Below are positions 1-4,462 of a DNA stretch of 5,092 nt, piece after piece (position 1 is the stretch's first letter; the number at the start of each line of letters is the position of its first letter). The notes below the pieces were generated by a model. It ran no database searches. It was not told where the DNA came from and saw only the letters and a program-made list of their open reading frames with translations. This stretch comes from Candidatus Nanoarchaeia archaeon (GTDB lineage: Archaea; Nanoarchaeota; Nanoarchaeia; SCGC-AAA011-G17; JAFCDX01). Position numbers and translations under genes: made by a program. The stretch covers positions 1 to 5,092 of the forward strand of contig JAQUND010000098.1 of the NCBI GenBank assembly GCA_028717785.1. The letters are read 5' to 3'.

Positions 1-2
1 AG

Positions 3-323
3 TTAATGGAATCTGAAGAACGTGCTCAGACAGCTGCTACTTATTTGATTATTTCTGAAAAAACTGAAGGTCTTACAAAATCACAGAAAGCTCGCGTTGT
101 GAATATGTTTAAGACTAAGAAGTTTGACGATGTTCAGGGCAATATTGATTCTGTTGTAGATATTATCAAAGAATCAAAAGATATCCCAGTAAAAGTTGAT
201 ACTAAAGGTACTATTGACGAAGTTATTACTGAAGATAAACTGCCTGAGGAAAAACCGGTTATTAAGGAAGAAAAAGAAGAATTCACGTTTGCATCAAAAG
301 CAAATAGATTTTTAGAGGAATAA
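3..323 (+). CDS. Probable prohead core scaffold protein (gp22-like), C-terminal part
   Basis: The frame is open to the left edge, so the ATG at 6 may be internal and the gene is probably partial. About 106 residues are visible. The first part (roughly residues 8-52 counted from that ATG) is helical in character, with a segment LTKSQKARVVNMF followed by KKFDDVQGNIDSVVDII. This resembles the C-terminal end of scaffold proteins in T4-like phages. A Lys/Glu/Val-rich, probably flexible stretch follows (about 64-92), and the protein ends in a short basic-acidic segment, NRFLEE. It lies directly before the major capsid gene with a 28-base gap, which is the place of gene 22 in T4-type genomes. Scaffold proteins form the inner core on which the capsid shell assembles and are then degraded by the prohead protease. 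The assignment rests on position and general character more than on a diagnostic motif. Another small head protein is possible. Confidence 0.55.
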   Translation, partial: LMESEERAQTAATYLIISEKTEGLTKSQKARVVNMFKTKKFDDVQGNIDSVVDIIKESKDIPVKVDTKGTIDEVITEDKLPEEKPVIKEEKEEFTFASKANRFLEE

Positions 324-337
324 AAGACTACATCTAT

Positions 338-344
338 AGGAGGA
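338..344 (+). promoter_or_regulatory. Strong ribosome binding site of the major capsid gene
   Basis: AGGAGGA lies seven bases before the ATG at 352 and is close to a perfect Shine-Dalgarno match. It fixes the capsid start and fits a gene expressed at very high level. Confidence 0.8.
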
Positions 345-351
345 TATTAAT

Positions 352-1713
352 ATGAGTCTTGCATTAGTTAAGAAATGGGAAGCCGCAGAAGGCAAAATGT
401 CCATTAAAGAAATTAAGGACAAATACGTTAAGGAAAATCTTGCTACTCTTTTAGAGAACCAGGAAAGAAAAGACTTTAACGGTGGAGAAATTTTAGAAGA
501 AAGCTCACAGGGTGCGATGAACTACGGTACGATGGGTGGTTATACTGACGGTGCCGCAGCTTCTGACTCCTGGATCTTCCGTCCTATTGCTCTCGCACTT
601 GTTAGACGTACTTTCCCTGACTTGTTTGCTAATAAAGTAGTAGGCGTACAGGCAATGAGCACTCCAGTGGGTCTTGCCTATGCTATGAGAGTTCTTTACA
701 ACGATGGTAATGGTAACGAAGTTGCTTGGGATAAGGTGCCTGAATATGCTGGTTATTCTGGCTCAACAGTTGGTGTTTCCGCTCTTTTAAATGGAACGCA
801 TTATAATACATCAGCCGCAGACGGTTATGTTGATACATCCGCTACTGGTGCTGCTACTTCGGCTGCTGAAGGTTGGACGATTGATAATACTTGTGTTGCT
901 GAAGAATCCGCAGTTGATGGTTGTGGTGATTGGCCTCAGCTAAGAATGAGAATCGATCAGCTTGCTATTACTGCTAAGTCCAGAAAGTTAGCAGCTAGCT
1001 TCAGTTTGGAAGCTGCTCAGGACGTAAAAGCAATGCACGGTATTGATATTGAAAGAGAAATGGTAAACTTCCTTCAGTACGAAATTACTGCTGAAATGGA
1101 TAGAGAACTTATTGCTAAGATGAAGACTGCCGCAACGACAACCGCTAATGGCGGAGAGTCAATTACTGCTGTCGATCTTACTGGTTCTGGAACAGGTGTT
1201 GATGGTAGATGGTCTGGTGAAAAATATATGAATATTATCGCCGCTATTATCTATCAGGCTAACAAGATTGCTGTTACAACTCGTAGAGGTCCTGGTAACT
1301 TTGTTATCGTATCTCCTGCGATTGCTACTGCTCTTCAGGCCGCTGGACACCAGTTCGTAGCGTTTGCTTCAAATAACAAGATTAACGCTACTCAGGTTAT
1401 GTCTTCAATCGGTAAGCTAAATGGTCAGCTTGATGTTTATAGAGACCAGTATGCGCGTACTGAATATGCAATGGTTGGATATAAGGGTAATGGTATTAGC
1501 GACTGTGGTATAATCTTCAGTCCTTATATCATGGGATTAACAAATAGAGCAATCGAGCCAAGTGATTTCACTCCAAGAATTGGGGTAATGAGCCGCTATG
1601 CGGTTACTGATACTCTATTAGGTAGTGGACGATATTATCGCGTTGTCCCCTTCTATAACGTAAATAAGTTGATCCCTGGAGCAACGACATCTAATCTACC
1701 TTCTGGTTTCTAA
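352..1713 (+). CDS. 23: Major capsid protein, T4 gp23-like
   Basis: The 453-residue product forms the hexameric shell of the phage head. It follows T4 gp23 in order. An N-terminal prodomain has LVKKWE near residues 5-10 and LLENQE at 33-38. Next come RPIALALVRRTFPDL (77-91) and VGVQAMSTPVG (97-107), matching the gp23 VRR..PNL and GVQPMNSPTG region. Further on are AKSRKLAASFSLEAAQD and AMHGID (about 207-231), GRWSGE (about 285), RGPGNF (about 312), YRDQYA (about 363) and VGYKGN (about 375). The last of these precede a YAPY-like segment near the C-terminus. The sequence ILEE at 47-50 fits the [LI]-x-E cleavage pattern of the T4-type prohead protease gp21, so the mature protein probably begins near residue 50 or 51. 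At 453 residues it is shorter than T4 gp23 (521), mostly through a shorter prodomain and middle insert. The start is fixed by a strong ribosome binding site. The gene ends 37 bases before a hairpin terminator. Its GC content (26 of 60 bases on the 601-660 line) is clearly above the flanking nuclease genes. Confidence 0.95.
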   Translation: MSLALVKKWEAAEGKMSIKEIKDKYVKENLATLLENQERKDFNGGEILEESSQGAMNYGTMGGYTDGAAASDSWIFRPIALALVRRTFPDLFANKVVGVQAMSTPVGLAYAMRVLYNDGNGNEVAWDKVPEYAGYSGSTVGVSALLNGTHYNTSAADGYVDTSATGAATSAAEGWTIDNTCVAEESAVDGCGDWPQLRMRIDQLAITAKSRKLAASFSLEAAQDVKAMHGIDIEREMVNFLQYEITAEMDRELIAKMKTAATTTANGGESITAVDLTGSGTGVDGRWSGEKYMNIIAAIIYQANKIAVTTRRGPGNFVIVSPAIATALQAAGHQFVAFASNNKINATQVMSSIGKLNGQLDVYRDQYARTEYAMVGYKGNGISDCGIIFSPYIMGLTNRAIEPSDFTPRIGVMSRYAVTDTLLGSGRYYRVVPFYNVNKLIPGATTSNLPSGF

Positions 1714-1750
1714 GAAGTTAGAATATAGATTGATAGTTGTAAAAATAAAG

Positions 1751-1782
1751 GTCAGGGAAACGAAAGTTTCCTTGACTTTTTT
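1751..1782 (+). terminator. Rho-independent terminator after the capsid gene, probably bidirectional
   Basis: GTCAGGGAAAC (1751-1761) pairs with GTTTCCTTGAC (1766-1776) over eleven positions, with one G-T wobble. The pairs close a GAAA loop (GNRA type) and are followed by six T (1777-1782). An A-rich stretch just before the stem (AAAAATAAAG, 1741-1750) reads as a T-rich tail on the other strand. The same hairpin can therefore also end the convergent minus-strand gene whose stop lies at 1820. Confidence 0.88.
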
Positions 1783-1819
1783 ATTTGTATATGATATATT
1801 AAAATAATACTTGTTGTGT

Positions 1820-2356
1820 TTAAATGTCTTTTTTATTAATATTTTGAAAGTAGAAATGAATTTTGTTTGGTAAAATATAACAAATTTCATATTTATTTAA
1901 TTTATTATATAATGAATTTGAAATATCTAAAATTATATTCTTAGGTAATAATTTTATTTCGTTAATAAATCTTTGAATTCCCATTTCACAATAAGAAGCT
2001 GGTAAAGTAGCTTTTGGATTAATAAAGCCGTGTGGATAATTTTGAATAATATCAATAGATTTTTTGAAGTAATAAAAAAATGATTGGTTGTTTAATTGAA
2101 TAAAATAAGGTATACGAATAGTATTATAATTAAGCGATTTTGCTATATTATCTTTTAAGGTATCCCGCCTAATAACATCTATATTACAATAATGTGAATC
2201 TCCATCAAATTCAACTATAGTGTTGCTATTAATTAAAAAATCCCAACGCATTTTAGTGTTTGGTACATTAACATTACTTTGAATATTAATATATACACTT
2301 GTTAATAGTTCTTTTAGTTTATTTTCTGTTAAATAATCTATAATGGTATATTTCAT
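1820..2356 (-). CDS. Free-standing homing-type endonuclease, Vsr / PD-(D/E)XK-like
   Basis: The 178-residue product resembles a family of phage nucleases related to Vsr-type and EDxHD homing endonucleases. Visible core elements are MRWDFLI (36-42, with D39), IVEFDGDSHY (47-56, with E49, D51 and H55), an RRD helix (63-65) and IRIPYFIQL (80-88). This order of strand-acid, strand-acid-His and basic strand is typical of a PD-(D/E)XK fold. The C-terminal half carries PHGFI (108-112) and LPASYCEMGIQRF (118-130), which I recall as a signature of this phage family. The likely role is a site-specific cut in a related phage genome lacking the insert, followed by copying of the gene. The gene is oriented against the capsid operon and sits between two structural genes. 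It is very AT-rich (7 G/C in 60 bases at 1861-1920). A weak AAGG lies about ten bases before the ATG. No membrane segment or signal peptide is seen. The nuclease type is fairly secure; homing activity is inferred. Confidence 0.75.
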   Translation of the reverse strand: MKYTIIDYLTENKLKELLTSVYINIQSNVNVPNTKMRWDFLINSNTIVEFDGDSHYCNIDVIRRDTLKDNIAKSLNYNTIRIPYFIQLNNQSFFYYFKKSIDIIQNYPHGFINPKATLPASYCEMGIQRFINEIKLLPKNIILDISNSLYNKLNKYEICYILPNKIHFYFQNINKKDI

Positions 2357-2368
2357 TTATTAAGCCTT

Positions 2369-2408
2369 TTATTCAATATATATAAATATAATATATATAG
2401 TTGAATAA
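2369..2408. repeat. Imperfect palindrome between divergent genes
   Basis: TTATTCAA (2369-2376) is the exact inverse of TTGAATAA (2401-2408). Inside them, two copies of the self-complementary TATATATA (2377-2384 and 2392-2399) extend the potential stem to sixteen pairs. The loop is seven bases (2385-2391) and there is one bulged G at 2400. The palindrome lies between the starts of the minus-strand nuclease gene and the plus-strand gene at 2436, and it contains the late-promoter word. It may be an operator-like or cruciform element, or simply a by-product of AT-rich promoter DNA. Confidence 0.6.
2381..2388 (+). promoter_or_regulatory. T4-type late promoter (TATAAATA)
   Basis: TATAAATA matches the T4 late promoter -10 consensus exactly, eight of eight. 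It is intergenic, 47 bases before the ATG at 2436, with a strong ribosome binding site between. It comes just after the capsid terminator and the inserted nuclease gene, where the neck operon would need its own start. In T4 such sites are read by host RNA polymerase with gp55, gp33 and the sliding clamp. The match is seen; its use is inferred. Confidence 0.65.
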
Positions 2409-2422
2409 ATCAATTTTATCAC

Positions 2423-2429
2423 AGGAGGT
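2423..2429 (+). promoter_or_regulatory. Ribosome binding site of the gene at 2436
   Basis: AGGAGGT lies six bases before ATG 2436. It is a near-perfect Shine-Dalgarno sequence, supports this start, and indicates efficient translation of the first gene of the neck operon. Confidence 0.8.
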
Positions 2430-2435
2430 ATTGAT

Positions 2436-2846
2436 ATGAAGGTTATAAATGTTGCAGGATTTGATGTTAAAATTGAAAAGAATGGTAATGTTTATATGGT
2501 ATTAAATGATGGAAAGTTACATTATTTACCGGATGAATGTTTGTATGACGATAATTTTCAGGGGTTGTTAAGGGTAGTAATTCCGCCTGTAAATGCACAA
2601 AAAGTTATAAATAGTAATGAGATAGTATCAAATAAAACAATTGATTTCGCGGAGCCTGTAGTTAAGGAAATAAGAGAAATTGAATTGCAATCATTAGAGG
2701 AAAATGAAAAAAAGGTTTTAAAAGGTGTGAAATTAAAGAAAGAAACTAGAATAAAATTACATAGAACTAAAAATACATCATCTAAAAAAGAAGTAATTAA
2801 AGAAACTAATACAGTCGAGGAATTAAATAATGGCAATAGTAACTAA
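2436..2846 (+). CDS. Unrecognised small protein with Lys/Glu-rich tail
   Basis: I do not recognise this 136-residue protein. Residues 1-50 look like a small folded unit of short beta strands (VAGFDVKIEKNGNVYMVL, then a Tyr/Leu/Asp stretch ending in LLRVVIPP). From about residue 60 to the end it is rich in Lys, Glu, Asn and Thr, with a strongly basic part (VLKGVKLKKETRIKLHRTKN, about 94-113), and is probably disordered. There are no cysteines in a metal pattern, no signal peptide and no membrane segment. It is the first gene after the late promoter and terminator region and has a strong ribosome binding site. Its last 17 bases overlap the start of the neck gene, so the two are translationally linked. 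Position suggests a minor head, neck or assembly protein, but that is context only. The gene is AT-rich (14 G/C in 60 bases at 2461-2520). Confidence 0.75.
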   Translation: MKVINVAGFDVKIEKNGNVYMVLNDGKLHYLPDECLYDDNFQGLLRVVIPPVNAQKVINSNEIVSNKTIDFAEPVVKEIREIELQSLEENEKKVLKGVKLKKETRIKLHRTKNTSSKKEVIKETNTVEELNNGNSN

Positions 2847-3621
2847 TATAACTTCATTAACAGATATGAAGAATTATGTACTAAGAAAGTTAGGCTATCC
2901 TGTTAATAATATTGAAATTTCAGACGAACAACTTGAAGACGCTATACACGACTCAGTACAAGACATTCAAAGATACTTATATGATGAAGGCTCATATCTA
3001 GATTATTTCTTATTTCAAACAACATCAGGCGTTAGTGAATATCCTTTATCTGCTGGTATATACGATTATACTACAAGTGCTAGATTAGAAAACGTGCAAC
3101 AAGTCTGGGATTTCTCCGTAGCTTTTGGTATGGATGGTATTAATACAATGTTTAGTCCAACACACATACTACTTTATAATCAATATGTGGAACAAGGTAG
3201 TTATCCCGGTGGTCCTGCATATGGATCCCCTAACTCGCTAGTATTAACTGATTATCAGTCTTCAATGATGTATTTAGATATGGTTGAAGAAATGTTTGGT
3301 AAAGGATATACTGTTAATTATATACCAGCAACAGATACATTAAGAGTGACGCCTACACCAAATCAAGCACTGGTAGGAGTATTGATATTTTATAGAAAAG
3401 CATATGCTGTACAATTATATAATAACCCATTACTAAAAAAACTTGCTGTGGCTAGGGCCGGTATACGGTGGTCCAGAAATCTTTCAAAATATGAAGGTGC
3501 GTTACCGGATGGATTGACTATTAATGGGAGAGCTATGTTAGAAGATTATAAAGAAGAAGAAAAAGAAGTTATGCAAAGAATGGAAGAAGAAAGCGAGCCA
3601 CCAGATTTTCAAATTTTATGA
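2830..3621 (+). CDS. Neck / head-completion protein, T4 gp13-like family (putative)
   Basis: The 263-residue product resembles neck or head-completion proteins of T4-like phages that are usually annotated as gp13-like. The N-terminus has the pattern I associate with this group: a helix MKNYVLRKLGYPV (about 13-25), then IEISDEQLEDAIHDSVQDIQ (28-47), where related proteins have a similar hydrophobic-acidic DDQ.EDRI.DAL run. The middle is rich in Tyr, Ser and Gly. A beta region has VTPTPNQALVGVLIFYRK, and a helical C-terminus includes KKLAVARAGIRWSRNLSKYEG followed by a Glu/Lys-rich tail. In this family the protein sits at the head-tail connector and closes the filled head for tail joining. The start has GAGG nine bases upstream. 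The gene overlaps its upstream neighbour by 17 bases, and its stop shares ATGA with the next reading frame. A gp15-like gene downstream supports the neck assignment. The family call is moderate, because it comes from remembered patterns. Confidence 0.6.
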   Translation: MAIVTNITSLTDMKNYVLRKLGYPVNNIEISDEQLEDAIHDSVQDIQRYLYDEGSYLDYFLFQTTSGVSEYPLSAGIYDYTTSARLENVQQVWDFSVAFGMDGINTMFSPTHILLYNQYVEQGSYPGGPAYGSPNSLVLTDYQSSMMYLDMVEEMFGKGYTVNYIPATDTLRVTPTPNQALVGVLIFYRKAYAVQLYNNPLLKKLAVARAGIRWSRNLSKYEGALPDGLTINGRAMLEDYKEEEKEVMQRMEEESEPPDFQIL

Positions 3622-3698
3622 AAATTGAAAATAATATGAAATGTGATATATGTGGGTCTGAGATAAAAAATTTTATTTCTTTAGGGTTTGTTTTATAA
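3618..3698 (+). pseudogene. Zinc-finger stub of a decayed homing endonuclease
   Basis: This 26-codon frame starts in an ATGA overlap with the neck gene stop and ends at TAA 3696-3698. It encodes KCDICGSEIKNFISLG, a CxxCG knuckle followed by the hydrophobic spacing seen at the N-terminus of many phage homing endonucleases. In those proteins, His ligands and a long nuclease domain normally follow; here neither does. One base out of frame, at 3688, the C-terminal domain of the same protein type begins with LFYKNNLVSL. If GGG at 3684-3686 were GG, the two would read as one protein (ISLG-LFYKNN). I therefore take this as the 5' end of one broken gene that runs to 4122. No clear ribosome binding site precedes it. 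Confidence 0.6.
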
Positions 3699-4122
3699 GA
3701 ATAATTTAGTGTCTTTAATGATATTTGGAAAGTTGAGAAATGGTGCTTATGAAATGTTGAGATTTTGTAATAAGTTAAATGTTGTTGTGATTGATGAAGC
3801 AACTAGATTATTTAAGTATTTTTTTAAAAAATATAATCCTATAGAAATTGTATCATATGCTGATCGTTCTTGGAATATGAATAATCATAACAATTTATAT
3901 GATAAATTAGGATTTAATTTTATTTCAAAAACTAATCCTAATTATTATTATATTATAAATAAGTATAGAATAAATAGATTTAATTTTTATAAAGATGTAT
4001 TAGTTAAAGAATGTTATGATGAAAATAAATCAGAACACGAAATAATGTTAGAAAAAAATATTTATCGTATATATGATTCAGGTCAATTAAAATATATTTA
4101 CAATGGTTTTGTGGAGGAATAA
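3688..4122 (+). CDS. C-terminal domain of a Vsr/Hef-like phage homing endonuclease (truncated)
   Basis: The frame opens at a TTG right after an in-frame TAG; the first ATG inside is at 3718. The 144 residues match the C-terminal module of phage endonucleases usually labelled homing or Hef/Vsr-like. In order they show YKNNLVSLMIFGK (3-15), YEMLRFCNKLN (21-31), ATRLFKYF (38-45), NPIEIVSYADRSW (50-62), LYDKLGF, FYKDVLVKE, SEHEIMLE (near 120) and RIYDSGQLKYIYN near the end. Relatives are several hundred residues long and have a nuclease domain before this module; it is absent here. VVVIDEATRLF replaces the usual VIGGASKLF-type stretch, so a normally conserved Gly pair is lost. The gene is very AT-rich (7 G/C in 60 bases at 3901-3960). 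Its last codons contain GGAGGA, the ribosome binding site of the next gene, and its stop overlaps that gene's start (TAATG). It is probably a remnant without nuclease activity. A retained function of the C-terminal domain alone cannot be excluded. The true start is uncertain. Confidence 0.7.
   Translation: MFYKNNLVSLMIFGKLRNGAYEMLRFCNKLNVVVIDEATRLFKYFFKKYNPIEIVSYADRSWNMNNHNNLYDKLGFNFISKTNPNYYYIINKYRINRFNFYKDVLVKECYDENKSEHEIMLEKNIYRIYDSGQLKYIYNGFVEE
4113..4118 (+). promoter_or_regulatory. Ribosome binding site of the repeat protein gene, inside the endonuclease remnant
   Basis: GGAGGA lies three bases before ATG 4122, inside the last codons (Val-Glu-Glu) of the upstream frame. It ties translation of the small repeat protein to the end of the remnant and may protect that end from deletion. 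Confidence 0.65.
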
Positions 4123-4433
4123 TGTCTTATAAACAATATTTAAAGGAAATGTTTGATATGTTTCAGCCAAGTCAAAACAGTGCAGAAGATTATATAGATT
4201 ATTTAGAAGGCACGTTAATACCGGATTTACGTGAGGCTGGTATGGATGCAACCGCTGATGATTTTGAAACAGTTGTAGAAATGTTAAAAAATCGTGCAAG
4301 AGATGTTAAGTTTGAAATTTATTTAAAAGATACGTTAATACCAGGTTTACACGAGTCTGGTAGAGATGCAACAGCCGAAGATTTTGAAGAAGGATTATAT
4401 TGGTTAGATTATGTTGGACAGATAAAGACATGA
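4122..4433 (+). CDS. Small acidic protein with two 40-residue repeats
   Basis: The 103-residue product has no function I can name. A short N-terminal helix (SYKQYLKEMFDMF) precedes two copies of one unit. The first, from Y27, is YLEGTLIPDLREAGMDATAD with DFE after it. The second, from Y67, is YLKDTLIPGLHESGRDATAE with DFE after it. They are offset by exactly 40 residues (120 bases), and the DNA at 4201-4270 and 4321-4390 agrees at 55 of 70 positions, so the duplication is fairly recent or under selection. I recall single LIPDL..SG..ATA.DF units in small proteins of other phages, which suggests a mobile or repeating module that binds something by a helix pair. The gene starts in TAATG with the upstream remnant and has GGAGGA as ribosome binding site. 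It lies between neck and tail-completion genes, so a virion or assembly role is possible but unproven. It has no Cys, membrane segment or signal peptide. Confidence 0.8.
   Translation: MSYKQYLKEMFDMFQPSQNSAEDYIDYLEGTLIPDLREAGMDATADDFETVVEMLKNRARDVKFEIYLKDTLIPGLHESGRDATAEDFEEGLYWLDYVGQIKT
4201..4390 (+). repeat. Tandem coding duplication, 120-base period
   Basis: The segment 4201-4270 recurs at 4321-4390 with 15 differences in 70 positions and no gaps. The period of 120 bases keeps the frame. The 50 bases between the two similar blocks have diverged more. The copies encode the two LIP(D/G)L...ATA units of the small protein. Confidence 0.85.
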
Positions 4434-4449
4434 CTATAGCATTTAGAAT

Positions 4450-4456
4450 AAGGAGA
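4450..4456 (+). promoter_or_regulatory. Ribosome binding site of the DUF5661-like gene
   Basis: AAGGAGA lies six bases before ATG 4463, within a 29-base gap after the repeat protein gene. It supports this start. Confidence 0.7.
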
Positions 4457-4462
4457 TAAATA

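Noticed and set aside
1159..1350. Minus-strand open frame of 63 codons inside the capsid gene.
   Set aside because: Fully inside a strongly conserved gene; Ser/Asn-rich shadow translation.
1696..1890. Minus-strand open frame of 64 codons.
   Set aside because: It spans the terminator and overlaps the ends of the capsid and nuclease genes. Low-complexity Phe/Lys/Ile content and no ribosome binding site.
2606..2613. Second exact TATAAATA, inside the gene at 2436.
   Set aside because: It lies within a coding region. In DNA of about 70 percent AT an exact eight-base A/T word is expected about once per strand in 5 kb by chance.
2558..2836. Minus-strand open frame of 92 codons opposite the gene at 2436.
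   Set aside because: Ser/Phe/Leu-rich shadow of a Lys/Glu-rich gene on the other strand.
3569..3802. Minus-strand open frame of 77 codons across the neck gene end and the remnant.
   Set aside because: No motif or start signal; a mirror of AT-rich plus-strand coding DNA.
3954..3961. Third exact TATAAATA, inside the endonuclease remnant, about 160 bases before the gene at 4122.
   Set aside because: It could drive the downstream genes after the insertion, but it lies in an extremely AT-rich coding stretch where chance matches are likely. Not annotated as a promoter.
1820..4122. Possibility of a group I intron carrying the nuclease genes.
   Set aside because: Flanking structural genes appear whole (the capsid gene ends with its own terminator, the neck gene reads through to a stop). 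The nuclease genes are therefore between genes and not in introns.
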